Shown here: in pieces, positions 9,044 through 18,535 of the stretch | Position numbering within the stretch: position 1 is the first letter of the stretch | How the letters are laid out: each line of letters begins with the position of its first letter | NCBI GenBank assembly: GCA_002365595.1 | Contig: DFAM01000013.1 | Span: 44,244-108,243 of the forward strand | Direction: 5' to 3' | DNA length: 64,000 nt | Source of the DNA: Acinetobacter sp. UBA3106 | GTDB lineage: Bacteria > Pseudomonadota > Gammaproteobacteria > Pseudomonadales > Moraxellaceae | Notes under the pieces: generated by a model | Told to the model about the DNA's origin: nothing | Seen by the model: the letters and a program-made list of their open reading frames with translations, nothing else | Database searches by the model: none | Translations under genes and position numbers: made by a program

Positions 9044-10687
9044 ATGGACATGTCTAATTTAAATACAACGCATCGTTTTGACATGATCATTGTGGGCAGT
9101 GGCGGTGCAGGGTTAAGTCTGGCCTTATCATTACCCGATCATTTCAATATTGCTGTTTTGGCCAAATCGGCACTCACCGAAGCCAGTACTTTTTATGCAC
9201 AAGGGGGTGTCGCTGCGGTTTTAGATGAAACTGATTCAATTGAACAGCATATTGATGACACCATGATTGCAGGTGCACAGTTATGCGAGCGTGAAGCCGT
9301 CAAGCAGACTGTAGAAGGTGGCAAGCCTTCAGTGGATTTCCTGTTAAAACATGGCGTGCAATTTACTTTAGATGAACAGGAACAGCTGCATTTAACCCGC
9401 GAAGGCGGTCACTCTCATCGCCGTATTATTCATGCTGCAGATGCGACAGGTCGTGCCATTTCAACTACGTTAGTTGAACGCGCCCAAGAAAAACACAACA
9501 TCACTATTTTTGAAAATTATATTGCCATTGATTTAATTACTTCAAAAAAACTTGGCCTGAAAGATCAAACCAATCGTGCCCTGGGCCTATACGCGCTTGA
9601 TGAAAAAACTGAAAAGGTTCATACCTTCTTGGCAGCTTCTACTGCCCTAGCGTGTGGCGGCGCCATGAAAGCCTATCTGTATACCTCTAATCCGGATATC
9701 GCGACCGGTGATGGTATTGCCATGGCTTATCGTGCCGGTTGCCGGGTTGCCAATATGGAATTTAACCAGTTCCACCCGACCTGTCTGTATCATCCTCAAG
9801 CACGATCTTTTTTAATTACCGAAGCCATGCGTGGTGAAGGAGCTTATTTACGCTTGCCTGATGGTGAACGTTTTATGCTGCGCTTTGACGAACGTGCTGA
9901 ACTGGCGCCGCGGGATATCGTGGCACGTGCCATTGACTATGAAATTAAACGTTTGGGGATACGTCATGTCTGGCTCGACATCACCCATAAAGATGAAACG
10001 TTTATTAAAGAGCACTTCCCGACACTATATGCACGTTTACTTGAATTAGGCATCGACATTACCAAGGACATGATTCCTGTGGTTCCTGCGGCGCACTATA
10101 CTTGTGGCGGTGTGGTGGTCGATGAAAATAGCCAGACCGACATTGAAGGTTTATATGCCATTGGTGAAACCTCTTATACCGGTTTACATGGTGCTAACCG
10201 AATGGCCAGTAACTCACTTTTAGAATGTTTCGTCTATGGAATGAGTGCAGCAAAGCATATCGAAAGTCTGTTCAATCCAGATTATGTTTCGCCAGCTATT
10301 CCTGCTTGGGATGATTCCCAAGTGACCAATCCGGATGAAGATGTCGTTATTCTGCAAAACTGGGATGAACTGCGGCAGACCATGTGGAACTATGTCGGTA
10401 TTGTACGGACCACCAAACGTCTGCAACGTGCTTTACATCGTATCGAAATGTTGAAGCGTGAAATCACTGAATATTATCAGGATTACCAGGTCAGCAAAAA
10501 CCTGATTGAACTGCGTAATCTGGTTTTGGTGTCCGAGATGATTGTGCGCTGTGCCATGGAACGCAAGGAATCACGCGGTTTGCATTACACCCTGGATTAT
10601 CCGGAACTTGGGCCTGAACTGCGTAAAACCGTACTGACTCCACCCAACTTTCAGGTGGAAACCCCGTTGGTCAATGTAGATGCTTAA
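9044..10687 (+). CDS. nadB: L-aspartate oxidase
   Basis: FAD-dependent oxidase converting L-aspartate to iminoaspartate, the first step of de novo NAD synthesis (with NadA). The N-terminal dinucleotide fold has [13 protein letters not shown]. The family motifs [38 protein letters not shown] and [20 protein letters not shown] are all present. At 547 residues it is complete. Two in-frame starts exist (9044 and 9050), neither with a strong ribosome-binding site. A salvage enzyme for the same cofactor (NadM-like) is encoded at 28839-29414. Confidence 0.97.
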   Translation: MDMSNLNTTHRFDMIIVGSGGAGLSLALSLPDHFNIAVLAKSALTEASTFYAQGGVAAVLDETDSIEQHIDDTMIAGAQLCEREAVKQTVEGGKPSVDFLLKHGVQFTLDEQEQLHLTREGGHSHRRIIHAADATGRAISTTLVERAQEKHNITIFENYIAIDLITSKKLGLKDQTNRALGLYALDEKTEKVHTFLAASTALACGGAMKAYLYTSNPDIATGDGIAMAYRAGCRVANMEFNQFHPTCLYHPQARSFLITEAMRGEGAYLRLPDGERFMLRFDERAELAPRDIVARAIDYEIKRLGIRHVWLDITHKDETFIKEHFPTLYARLLELGIDITKDMIPVVPAAHYTCGGVVVDENSQTDIEGLYAIGETSYTGLHGANRMASNSLLECFVYGMSAAKHIESLFNPDYVSPAIPAWDDSQVTNPDEDVVILQNWDELRQTMWNYVGIVRTTKRLQRALHRIEMLKREITEYYQDYQVSKNLIELRNLVLVSEMIVRCAMERKESRGLHYTLDYPELGPELRKTVLTPPNFQVETPLVNVDA

Positions 10688-10703
10688 ACTCGTGTAGCAT
10701 ATA

Positions 10704-10736
10704 TAAAAAAGCCGAACATCTGTGTTCGGCTTTTTC
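10704..10736. terminator. Bidirectional terminator between nadB and a PaaI-type gene
   Basis: Stem GCCGAACA/TGTTCGGC (10711-10718 and 10723-10730) with A-run before and T-run after. It serves the convergent genes nadB (+) and the thioesterase at 10753-11169 (-). Confidence 0.85.
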
Positions 10737-10752
10737 AATCTATTACAGCTAT

Positions 10753-11169
10753 TTATTGCCGGGGCGGTATGGAATAAGTACCCACTGCATGTGCAATGGG
10801 TTCATCCAGATCAATAGAATATAACCACACATCACCGACAATCAGTGCCTTGCCCACTTTCATTAATTGGCACACTGCACGAATATCCTGTGCTGCCGTT
10901 GGCTTTCTTAAAAAATTGATAGATAAATTGGTCGTGACAGCCAACGCAACAATACCGATTTCCCCAAGAATCGCAATATACAGGGCATAATCGGCAGCGG
11001 TCATCATAGTCGGTCCAGACACTGTACCCCCAGGTCTTAAATCCGCTGTTCCCACATGATAAATAATGGATGCACTTTTTTCAGTGACTGATTCTATTTC
11101 GCATTTTTTCAGGCTTTGCGGAAATTCACGTTGCAAAAACTCAATAATTTCGGCTTTATTACTTTTCAT
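10753..11169 (-). CDS. PaaI-family thioesterase
   Basis: A 138-residue hotdog-fold protein of the PaaI/YiiD-like thioesterase group. The central RPGGTVSGPTMMTAADYALYIAILG segment carries the GG-x-x-xGP turn and the acidic residue (Asp) on the long helix typical of this class. Likely cytoplasmic acyl-CoA thioesterase of unknown substrate. It is convergent with nadB and separated from the tmk operon by about 75 bases, so probably transcribed alone. Function is inferred from the fold only. Confidence 0.8.
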   Translation of the reverse strand: MKSNKAEIIEFLQREFPQSLKKCEIESVTEKSASIIYHVGTADLRPGGTVSGPTMMTAADYALYIAILGEIGIVALAVTTNLSINFLRKPTAAQDIRAVCQLMKVGKALIVGDVWLYSIDLDEPIAHAVGTYSIPPRQ

Positions 11170-11244
11170 TGTTTATAAAAAAAATCTTCCATAATGTTAG
11201 CCACTATAGAAGATTTTTCATTTAAACCCAATCGCTGGGAATGA

Positions 11245-11850
11245 CTACACCGATTGCAAACACGCAAGTGCCTGGTTAAATACCTGTTCGGGCGTTTGGG
11301 TGGCATCCAGACGTTTAATTCGCTCACCCTGCCGTTCCCAAAGTTCCTGATAACCAGATCTTACTTTCTCAAAGAAAACAGCTTTCTCCTGTTCAAAGCG
11401 ATCAAGCGCACCCCGTTCACGCGCGCGTGCCATGCCCAATTCAGTCGGCGCATCCAGCCAAAAGGTAATATTGGGCATATGCGATACGAAATTGGCATTC
11501 AACAATTGCAATTTTTCTTTGCTTAAACCACGACCTGCACATTGATAGGCAAAACTGGCATCGGTAAAACGGTCACACAGCACCGTTTTACCTGCAGTTA
11601 ATGCTGGAACAATCACTTGCTGCAAATGCTGTGCACGTGCCGCATACATGAGTAGCAATTCAGTATCATTGGACATGCTTTCCTCATGATTCACTGACAA
11701 CAACAGGGAACGGATCTGTTCTGCCATCGGTGTACCGCCCGGTTCACGCGTCAGCACTACATCATGACCTTGCTGCACTAAATAATCATAAATTTTACGA
11801 ATGAGTGTGGTTTTCCCGACACCTTCAGTGCCTTCAAAACTAATAAACAT
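11245..11850 (-). CDS. tmk: Thymidylate kinase
   Basis: Phosphorylates dTMP to dTDP in dTTP synthesis. The P-loop FEGTEGVGKTT is at the N-terminus, followed by the DR(E)PGGT motif (TREPGGTPMAEQIR) and the lid/base-binding segment DRFTDASFAYQ. I place the start at the ATG at 11850 (201 residues), six bases inside a GTG-initiated reading frame, because GGAG lies five bases upstream of that ATG. It follows mltG with a gap of nine bases, giving the common order pabC-mltG-tmk. Confidence 0.97.
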   Translation of the reverse strand: MFISFEGTEGVGKTTLIRKIYDYLVQQGHDVVLTREPGGTPMAEQIRSLLLSVNHEESMSNDTELLLMYAARAQHLQQVIVPALTAGKTVLCDRFTDASFAYQCAGRGLSKEKLQLLNANFVSHMPNITFWLDAPTELGMARARERGALDRFEQEKAVFFEKVRSGYQELWERQGERIKRLDATQTPEQVFNQALACLQSV

Positions 11851-11859
11851 CCCCACTCC

Positions 11860-12906
11860 TTAATTTTTTGAACGAATGACAGTTAAATATTCTTGCACGG
11901 CACGATTATGCTCATCCAGACTTGCAGTAAATTTATGCCCACCATTGCCAGTAGCAACAAAATAAACATTATTCGAATTGTCTGGGTGCATGGCAGCTTC
12001 GATGGCTTTTTGACTTGGCAATGCAATCGGCGTTGGCGGTAAACCATTGTTCGTATAAGTGTTATAAGCAGTCGGTGTACGCAAATCTGTACGCGTGATA
12101 TTGCCGTTATAACGATCTCCCATGCCATAAATCACGGTTGGATCAGTTTGCAAACGCATTCCTTGTTGTAAACGACGGATAAATACTCCTGATACCTGAT
12201 TTAACTCACGATCCAGACTGGTTTCTTTTTCTACAATAGAAGCCATAATCAGTGCTTCATATTTATCCTTATACGGTAAACCGCTGGCACGGTTGTTCCA
12301 TGCCTTATCCAAAGCCTTCATCTGACGCTTATATAAATCGGTCAAAATCTTTTTATCGGTTTCACCTTTGGCAAAGAAATAGGTATCGGGTGCAAACAGG
12401 CCTTCAGGATGGTTAAACGGAATACCTAAGGCTTGCAGCATTTGCTCTTGAGGAAGATTCAACACTTCTTTAGTGACCAAATCATCTTTTTTCAATTGTG
12501 CAATCAGCTGTTTAAAGGTCGTACCTTCAATCACCAGAATACGGTTCATCTGGGCATTTTCAGCATTCGATACCAGCTGCATTACTTCACGTACCGACAT
12601 GCCCTGATGCACTTCATAAACCCCGGCTTTCATGCTGTCATGAATGATAAACTTTTGATAAAGTTTTAATACAACAGGAAAACTGACTTTATCTTCCTTG
12701 GCTAAACGATCAATAAAACCTGAATAGGTATCCCCGTCATCGATGGCCAGCATCTGCTTTTGACCTTCCACAGGATAGGCTTTAAATAAACTTGACCATA
12801 GAATCACCACAATCAAAACCACAAGACCTGCAAATAGAACGACGAAGCCTTTAAATGGAAATGCGCTTGTTGCTTTCTTTTTTGATTTTTTTTTGCTGCT
12901 GGACAT
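11860..12906 (-). CDS. mltG: Endolytic murein transglycosylase MltG
   Basis: Inner-membrane lytic transglycosylase (YceG family) that cleaves nascent glycan strands and is thought to set glycan length. A basic N-terminus precedes one transmembrane segment at about residues 20-41. The periplasmic YceG domain contains the catalytic glutamate motif ASIVEKETS and the C-terminal QTDPTVIYG and TPIALPSQKAIEAAMHP blocks. The 348-residue length is typical. It starts right at the end of pabC and runs into tmk, a conserved operon. Confidence 0.95.
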   Translation of the reverse strand: MSSSKKKSKKKATSAFPFKGFVVLFAGLVVLIVVILWSSLFKAYPVEGQKQMLAIDDGDTYSGFIDRLAKEDKVSFPVVLKLYQKFIIHDSMKAGVYEVHQGMSVREVMQLVSNAENAQMNRILVIEGTTFKQLIAQLKKDDLVTKEVLNLPQEQMLQALGIPFNHPEGLFAPDTYFFAKGETDKKILTDLYKRQMKALDKAWNNRASGLPYKDKYEALIMASIVEKETSLDRELNQVSGVFIRRLQQGMRLQTDPTVIYGMGDRYNGNITRTDLRTPTAYNTYTNNGLPPTPIALPSQKAIEAAMHPDNSNNVYFVATGNGGHKFTASLDEHNRAVQEYLTVIRSKN

Positions 12907-12907
12907 A

Positions 12908-13720
12908 TTAATGAATCTGATCTAATTGAAGGATATTAAAAAGTTCAATACAGGGTTGAACATGCAAAGCTTGCTGGTTAAGTTCAGTCACAAGTTTCAT
13001 TGGACTTAAGGCATTACAAAAAAACAGGCTTTCAAATTTTGAGATGTCTTCCATATCAATAAAACGCTGTTCACAGTGAATGCCGTGCTGCTGCATCCGG
13101 GATAAAATTTCCGCCCGCATCACACCATGGACGCCATTATAACGAAGTTCTGGCGTAATCCATGTATTGTTTAAACGAATGAAACAATTACTGCTTACTC
13201 CTTCAACAACAGTGCCTTGTACATCGGTCACTAAAGCTTCTGCCCAGCCGCGTTGCTCGGCTTCATGTTTTAACAATACCTGTTCCAGACGGTTCAGGCT
13301 TTTTAAGCCCACCAAAGCTGGCATGCTCAGACCCAAAGCTTGCTGCAATACACCAGACTTAATTTTTTCAATCTGAAAATTCTCTACCACCTGAGGATAA
13401 AAAAATACCCAGACATCTGCCGGATGGTCAGGCAAGCTATAACCGCGCTGCCCTTCACCGCGACTGATGATAATTTTTAAGGTGCCATTCACATGCAGAA
13501 ATTGCTGCTGCAACACGGCCAACGTTTTTTCAATGAAGCTTAAATCTGCTTGTAGCATCAGCCGTTCACAACTTAACTCTAGCCGTGCCCTATGCAGGTT
13601 TTCAAGTTCAATTTTGCCATGTCGCACACGCGCAGTGGTAAAACAGCCATCTCCGTAATGGAAAGCCCGATCCAATAATGAAATTTCGCTGATTTGCTGT
13701 GCATTTTTAAAACATGGCAT
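12908..13720 (-). CDS. pabC: Aminodeoxychorismate lyase (PabC)
   Basis: PLP-dependent fold-type IV enzyme that eliminates pyruvate from 4-amino-4-deoxychorismate to give p-aminobenzoate for folate. The 270-residue product has the class IV aminotransferase pattern: DRAFHYGDGCFTTARV near the N-terminus, LKSLNRLEQVLLKHEA with the PLP-lysine, and VEGVSSNCFIRL. It is immediately upstream of mltG, the order seen in E. coli (pabC-yceG-tmk). A D-amino-acid aminotransferase assignment is possible from sequence alone but the context favours PabC. Confidence 0.93.
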   Translation of the reverse strand: MPCFKNAQQISEISLLDRAFHYGDGCFTTARVRHGKIELENLHRARLELSCERLMLQADLSFIEKTLAVLQQQFLHVNGTLKIIISRGEGQRGYSLPDHPADVWVFFYPQVVENFQIEKIKSGVLQQALGLSMPALVGLKSLNRLEQVLLKHEAEQRGWAEALVTDVQGTVVEGVSSNCFIRLNNTWITPELRYNGVHGVMRAEILSRMQQHGIHCEQRFIDMEDISKFESLFFCNALSPMKLVTELNQQALHVQPCIELFNILQLDQIH

Positions 13721-13777
13721 ATCCGAACATCCTGTAAATGATGACTTAGTTTAAAAACAGCAGCGTTAAATTAATAG

Positions 13778-13816
13778 CTTTTTTATTCATATCAAATTCA
13801 TTTCTTATTATTTTTT
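13778..13816 (+). promoter_or_regulatory. AT-rich upstream element of the first sulfate-binding protein gene
   Basis: A block of about 39 bases with core TTATTCATATCAAATTCA followed by T-rich sequence. It recurs almost unchanged at 14967-15005 upstream of the second binding-protein gene. Its position 70-110 bases before the start codon fits a CysB/Cbl activator site plus promoter, but no box consensus can be proven from two copies. Confidence 0.45.
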
Positions 13817-13887
13817 CAACAAAAAAGATAACGCTATCCTTCGCCTTGTTACAAAACATTAATAATTCAAATTCAAAGGATATCAAC

Positions 13888-14892
13888 ATGCGTACATTAA
13901 AAATCGGGGTTTTAGCAGCGCTTATTTCAGCAACATCTGTTAGTGCACTAGCAAAAGACTTTTTAAACGTTTCCTATGATCCAACACGTGAATTGTATGA
14001 AAACTATAATAAAGAGTTTGGTGCATATTGGAAAAAGACGACAGGTCAAGAGCTTAATTTCAAACAGTCACACGGCGGTTCTGGCAAACAGGCACGTTCA
14101 GTGATTGACGGTCTGGATGCCGATGTGGTGACTTTGGCACTTGCAGCAGATATTGATGCGATTGCTGAGAATTCAAATCTTTTGCCCAAAAACTGGCAGA
14201 AAAAATTCCCGAATAACTCTACCCCTTATACCTCAACCATCGTGTTCCTGGTCCATAAAGGCAACCCAAAAGGCATTAAAGACTGGGGCGATCTGGTTAA
14301 ACCGGGTGTAGGCATTATTACCCCTAACCCTAAAACCTCTGGTGGTGCACGCTGGAACTACTTGGCGGCTTGGGCTTGGGCGAAACATCAGGCCGGTGGT
14401 AACGACAAAACCGCACAAGAATTTGTGCGTCAAATTTATAAAAACACCAAAGTTCTGGATTCAGGTGCACGTGGAGCAACCACAACATTTGCTGAACGCG
14501 GCATTGGTGATGTATTACTGGCCTGGGAAAACGAAGCTCACTTAGCCATTCGTGAACAGCCGGGTAAATTTGAAATCGTGACACCATCATTGTCTATTTT
14601 GGCTGAGCCACCGGTAGCGATTGTCGAAAAAAATGCCGAGAAAGATGGCAACCTGAATTTAGCCAAAGCTTATCTCAACTATCTGTATTCACCTGCCGGT
14701 CAAACGATTGCTGCCAATAACTTTTATCGTCCACGCAATGCGGCGGTATTGGCAAAATATAAATCCGTATTCAAACCTTTAAAACTGGTCACAATTGATA
14801 AAGAATTTGGTGGATGGACCAAAGTTCAAAAAGCACACTTTGAAAATGGTGGCATATTTGACCAGATCGTGAAAGCCAATAGCATCAAATAA
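13888..14892 (+). CDS. sbp: Sulfate ABC transporter periplasmic binding protein (copy 1)
   Basis: Periplasmic receptor that captures sulfate (possibly thiosulfate) for the CysTWA importer. The 334-residue product has a signal peptide [20 protein letters not shown] with cleavage before [14 protein letters not shown], the start of mature Sbp/CysP proteins. The family blocks [27 protein letters not shown] and FYRPRN are present. The ATG at 13888 has AAAGGA upstream; earlier in-frame codons precede the signal peptide and are not used. It is the first of two tandem paralogues; residues corresponding to 14215-14643 are identical in both. Confidence 0.95.
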   Translation: MRTLKIGVLAALISATSVSALAKDFLNVSYDPTRELYENYNKEFGAYWKKTTGQELNFKQSHGGSGKQARSVIDGLDADVVTLALAADIDAIAENSNLLPKNWQKKFPNNSTPYTSTIVFLVHKGNPKGIKDWGDLVKPGVGIITPNPKTSGGARWNYLAAWAWAKHQAGGNDKTAQEFVRQIYKNTKVLDSGARGATTTFAERGIGDVLLAWENEAHLAIREQPGKFEIVTPSLSILAEPPVAIVEKNAEKDGNLNLAKAYLNYLYSPAGQTIAANNFYRPRNAAVLAKYKSVFKPLKLVTIDKEFGGWTKVQKAHFENGGIFDQIVKANSIK

Positions 14893-14911
14893 TTTCAGTT
14901 AATTCATCACA

Positions 14912-14939
14912 GCATCAGTTTTATTCATAAGACTGATGC
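14912..14939 (+). terminator. Hairpin between the two binding-protein genes
   Basis: Stem GCATCAGT/ACTGATGC (14912-14919, 14932-14939) with a 12-base loop, just after the first gene. No T-run follows, so it may be an mRNA 3'-end stabiliser that raises copy-1 expression rather than a true terminator. Confidence 0.4.
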
Positions 14940-14966
14940 GAGGATGATAAATCCAACCTTGTTTAT

Positions 14967-15005
14967 CTTTTTTATTCATATTAAATTCGTTTTTTATTAT
15001 TTTTT
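14967..15005 (+). promoter_or_regulatory. AT-rich upstream element of the second sulfate-binding protein gene
   Basis: Near copy of the block at 13778-13816 (TTATTCATATTAAATTCG core then T-rich sequence), placed about 65-105 bases before the second start codon. It suggests that each binding-protein gene has its own sulfur-regulated promoter, co-duplicated with the gene. Confidence 0.45.
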
Positions 15006-15070
15006 ATGCATAAAGAATGGCGTTATTCTCTGTCCATGTCATGAAACATATTAAGAATATTGAGGTCCGC

Positions 15071-16084
15071 ATGAGCATTTCAGCAAAATTGAAACTTGGG
15101 GTTTTAGCCGCAGTAGTATCGACCATTTCTTTGGGTGCTGCAGCAAAAGATTTTCTCAATGTATCTTATGACCCGACACGTGAACTGTATGAAGACGTGA
15201 ACAAAGATTTCAGTAAATACTGGCAAAGCCGTACTGGACAAAAAATTAACTTCAAACAGTCTCATGGCGGTTCAGGCAAACAAGCACGTGCGGTTATTGA
15301 TGGCCTGGATGCAGATGTCGTGACTTTGGCGCTTTCTGCCGACATTGACGTGATTCAGCAAAAAACCAAACTTTTGCCAGCCGACTGGCAAAAGAAACTA
15401 CCACATAACTCAACACCTTATACCTCAACCATCGTGTTCCTGGTCCATAAAGGCAACCCAAAAGGCATTAAAGACTGGGGCGATCTGGTTAAACCGGGTG
15501 TAGGCATTATTACTCCTAACCCTAAAACCTCTGGTGGCGCACGTTGGAACTATTTAGCTGCATGGGCTTGGGCGAAACATCAGGCCGGTGGTAACGACAA
15601 AACCGCACAAGAATTTGTGCGTCAAATTTATAAAAACACCAAAGTTCTGGACTCAGGTGCACGCGGTGCAACCACAACATTTGCTGAACGCGGCATTGGT
15701 GATGTATTGCTGGCATGGGAAAACGAAGCTCACTTAGCCATTCGTGAACAGCCGGGTAAATTTGAGATTGTAACGCCATCATTGTCTATTTTGGCTGAGC
15801 CACCGGTGGCGATTGTGGAAAAGAATGCCGAGAAAAAAGGCAATAAATACCTGGCTCAAGGCTACTTAAACTTCCTTTACTCGCCACGCGGCCAGCAAAT
15901 CGCTGCTGAAAACTTCTACCGTCCACGCAATCAGAAAACACTGGCGCAATACAGCAAGGTATTTAAGCCACTAAAACTGGTCACGATTGATCAGGAATTT
16001 GGTGGCTGGAGCAAAGTTCAAAAAGCACACTTTGAAAATGGCGGCGTATTTGACCAGATCGTAAAAGCCAATAGTGCTAAATAA
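15071..16084 (+). CDS. sbp: Sulfate ABC transporter periplasmic binding protein (copy 2)
   Basis: Second periplasmic sulfate receptor, 337 residues, with signal peptide [20 protein letters not shown] and mature start at [15 protein letters not shown] chose the ATG at 15071, preceded by GAGG, rather than the upstream in-frame codon at 15017. The N-terminal 85 mature residues and the C-terminal 60 differ clearly from copy 1, whereas the central 143 residues are identical, which is the signature of gene conversion. The two copies may differ in ligand preference (sulfate versus thiosulfate) or expression. Confidence 0.95.
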   Translation: MSISAKLKLGVLAAVVSTISLGAAAKDFLNVSYDPTRELYEDVNKDFSKYWQSRTGQKINFKQSHGGSGKQARAVIDGLDADVVTLALSADIDVIQQKTKLLPADWQKKLPHNSTPYTSTIVFLVHKGNPKGIKDWGDLVKPGVGIITPNPKTSGGARWNYLAAWAWAKHQAGGNDKTAQEFVRQIYKNTKVLDSGARGATTTFAERGIGDVLLAWENEAHLAIREQPGKFEIVTPSLSILAEPPVAIVEKNAEKKGNKYLAQGYLNFLYSPRGQQIAAENFYRPRNQKTLAQYSKVFKPLKLVTIDQEFGGWSKVQKAHFENGGVFDQIVKANSAK

Positions 16085-16111
16085 TCGCATTCGATAGACA
16101 GGAGCATCGAC

Positions 16112-16717
16112 ATGATACATACCGTAATTGTTCCAGGCGTAGGGGGTAGTGAAGCTGCTCACTGGCAGTCATGGCTACAACGACAACTCATGTCATGCTC
16201 CCGTGTGCAACAACAGGACTGGAACACGCCTGTGTTACAAAAATGGATTGCGGAATTTGTAAATACCGTAGCGCCCATTCAGGGCAATATCCAGATTGTC
16301 GCGCATAGTTTTGGTTGTTTAACCACTGTGGCAGCACTGGCTCAGCATCCGGAACTCAATCAAAAAATTAAGAATTTGATTTTGGTTGCCCCGGCCAATC
16401 CTGCCCGTTTTGGCGAAGCTGGCTTTGCACGTGATAGCCAGCAAGATTATCAACACTATTTTCATCAGCTTAAAATTGCTGTGCCAACCACGTTACTGAT
16501 TAGTGAAAATGATCCCTGGTTAAATTTTGAAGATGCCTTGCAACTTGCGCAAGCGTGGAAGCTGAATCCAATTAATTTGGGACAAGTGGGGCATATCAAT
16601 GTCGCTTCCGGTTTTGGTCCGTTTCCTGAAATTTATGATTATCTGATTTCAGAAAATGTATTGCACCATATCAATTTTACTGATGAGAACAAGTGCTTTT
16701 TTAAATTTGCAATTTGA
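16112..16717 (+). CDS. RBBP9/YdeN-family alpha/beta hydrolase
   Basis: A 201-residue serine hydrolase. The N-terminus TVIVPGVGGSEAAHWQSWLQ matches the oxyanion/first-strand region of the RBBP9/YdeN family, and VAHSFGCL supplies the nucleophile elbow (Ser in H-S-F-G). Asp in LLISENDPW and His in GQVGHINVASGFG complete a likely triad. It lies 27 bases after the second binding protein and 83 before cysT, all rightward. It therefore appears to be part of the sulfate-import operon, yet has no known role in sulfate uptake. An esterase releasing sulfur-containing compounds is possible but unproven. Confidence 0.85.
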   Translation: MIHTVIVPGVGGSEAAHWQSWLQRQLMSCSRVQQQDWNTPVLQKWIAEFVNTVAPIQGNIQIVAHSFGCLTTVAALAQHPELNQKIKNLILVAPANPARFGEAGFARDSQQDYQHYFHQLKIAVPTTLLISENDPWLNFEDALQLAQAWKLNPINLGQVGHINVASGFGPFPEIYDYLISENVLHHINFTDENKCFFKFAI

Positions 16718-16800
16718 AGTCTGCAAATTATGCTTGTGCCGATTTAAACTTTTATTTTCGCTGACTTAATTGGTCAGCATCGCTCTTTTCAGGAGTCATC

Positions 16801-17634
16801 ATGTCGCAGCGATCCCGAGTGCTGCCAGGATTTGGTCTTTCTCTAGGCTTTACCCTAGCGTATTTGTCATTAATTGTTCTTATTCCACTGTCTGCGGTAT
16901 TTATTAAATCGCTAGGTATAGGCTGGGACGGTTTATGGGAAATTTTGAGTTCAGAACGTATCTTAAAATCTTTGCAATTAAGTTTTAGCGCTGCCCTAAT
17001 TGCAGCCTTAATCAATGTCGTGTTTGGCTTGTTACTGGCATGGTGTTTGGTGCGTTATAGTTTTCCCGGTAAACGCATTATCGATGCTTTGGTGGACTTA
17101 CCCTTTGCCCTGCCAACAGCTGTGGCCGGTATTGCCCTAACATCATTATATGCACCAACTGGCTGGATCGGTCAGTATCTGGAACCCCTCGGTATTAAAG
17201 TGGCCTATACCCCGATCGGGATTACGCTTGCACTGATTTTTATTGGTATTCCATTTGTAGTGCGTACCGTACAGCCAGTACTCAGCGATCTGGAAACTGA
17301 ACTGGAAGAAGCCGCATCTGCGCTGGGCGCAAACCGTTTTCAGATTGTGACCAAAATTATTTTACCGATTCTTTTCCCTGCACTATTGACCGGTTTTGCC
17401 TTGGCCTTTGCACGTGGTGTTGGTGAATACGGTTCGGTAATCTTTATTGCCGGTAACCAGCCTTTTGAAACTGAAATTGCACCACTGATGATTATTTCTC
17501 GTCTGGAAGAATATGATTACGCCGGTGCGACCACCATTGCAGTCGTCATGCTGGTACTGTCATTTGCGATTTTATTCCTGATTAACTTGCTACAAGCATG
17601 GGCAAGCCGTCGTACAGGGAGAACAGCACGATGA
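16801..17634 (+). CDS. cysT: Sulfate ABC transporter permease CysT
   Basis: Inner-membrane permease subunit of the sulfate/thiosulfate importer, pairing with CysW. The 277-residue protein has about six hydrophobic helices and the EAA loop [20 protein letters not shown] that docks on CysA, followed by [17 protein letters not shown], typical of CysT/CysU. AGGAG precedes the ATG. The stop codon overlaps the cysW start (ATGA at 17631). Confidence 0.96.
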   Translation: MSQRSRVLPGFGLSLGFTLAYLSLIVLIPLSAVFIKSLGIGWDGLWEILSSERILKSLQLSFSAALIAALINVVFGLLLAWCLVRYSFPGKRIIDALVDLPFALPTAVAGIALTSLYAPTGWIGQYLEPLGIKVAYTPIGITLALIFIGIPFVVRTVQPVLSDLETELEEAASALGANRFQIVTKIILPILFPALLTGFALAFARGVGEYGSVIFIAGNQPFETEIAPLMIISRLEEYDYAGATTIAVVMLVLSFAILFLINLLQAWASRRTGRTAR

Positions 17635-18524
17635 GTTTAATCACCAATAGCAATGCTTTAGCCGAGAAATTACAGTCCCGTGATGCAACGCGTGAACCAG
17701 TCTGGGTTCGCTATTTATTGCTTACGATTGCGATGATTTTCTTTTTAAGCTGCCTGATTCTGCCTTTAATCCTGGTTTTCGTTGAAGCATTTAAACAAGG
17801 TGTCGGGGTTTATTTTCAGGCGCTGGTCCATCCAGACACCTTGTCTGCAGTGAAACTGACTTTACTGACTGCCGTGATTGCCGTGCCTTTAAACGTGGTG
17901 TTTGGTGTAGCAGCCGCATGGTCGGTAGCGAAGTTTAATTTCCGTGGCAAATCCATTCTGACCACTATTATTGATTTACCTTTCTCGGTTTCACCTGTCA
18001 TCGCAGGTATGATGCTGGTGCTGATTTTCGGTACCCAAGGCTGGCTTGGCGGCTGGCTGATGGACAATGACATTAAAATTTTATATGCCGTTCCTGCCAT
18101 TGTGCTGGCAACCGTGTTTATTACTGTGCCTTTTGTGGCGCGTGAACTGATTCCGTTGATGGAAGCACAAGGCACAGAGGAAGAAGAAGCTGCGATTGTC
18201 CTAGGTGCTTCAGGCTGGCAAACCTTCTGGAAAGTCACCTTACCCAATATTAAATGGGGTCTGATTTACGGTGTGATTCTGTGTAATGCCCGTGCCATGG
18301 GTGAATTCGGTGCAGTATCGGTGGTGTCTGGTCACATTCGTGGTGAAACCAATACCCTGCCGCTACATGTTGAAATCCTTTACAACGAATATACCTTTAG
18401 TGCAGCGTTTGCGGTGTCATCGCTTCTGGCTTTACTTGCAATTGTGACCCTGATCTTGAAAACATGGGTAGAAGTGCGCCAGGAAAAACAAAACAAACGT
18501 AATGACGATTCAACAGTTTCTTAA
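17631..18524 (+). CDS. cysW: Sulfate ABC transporter permease CysW
   Basis: Second permease of the importer, 297 residues. The start is the ATG at 17631, overlapping the cysT stop by four bases with AGGGAGAA upstream; an earlier in-frame codon inside cysT is not needed. Six predicted membrane helices and the EAA loop [23 protein letters not shown] are visible, with [17 protein letters not shown] distinguishing CysW. It is translationally coupled to cysT. Confidence 0.96.
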   Translation: MSLITNSNALAEKLQSRDATREPVWVRYLLLTIAMIFFLSCLILPLILVFVEAFKQGVGVYFQALVHPDTLSAVKLTLLTAVIAVPLNVVFGVAAAWSVAKFNFRGKSILTTIIDLPFSVSPVIAGMMLVLIFGTQGWLGGWLMDNDIKILYAVPAIVLATVFITVPFVARELIPLMEAQGTEEEEAAIVLGASGWQTFWKVTLPNIKWGLIYGVILCNARAMGEFGAVSVVSGHIRGETNTLPLHVEILYNEYTFSAAFAVSSLLALLAIVTLILKTWVEVRQEKQNKRNDDSTVS

Positions 18525-18535
18525 GGAATGACATC

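Noticed and set aside
13888..16084. Assembly duplication of the sulfate-binding protein gene
   Set aside because: The ends of the two genes differ throughout, so this is a true tandem pair rather than a misassembly.
17816..18247. A 143-codon frame opposite cysW
   Set aside because: Antisense to a complete permease gene; Ser/Thr-rich composition typical of shadow frames.
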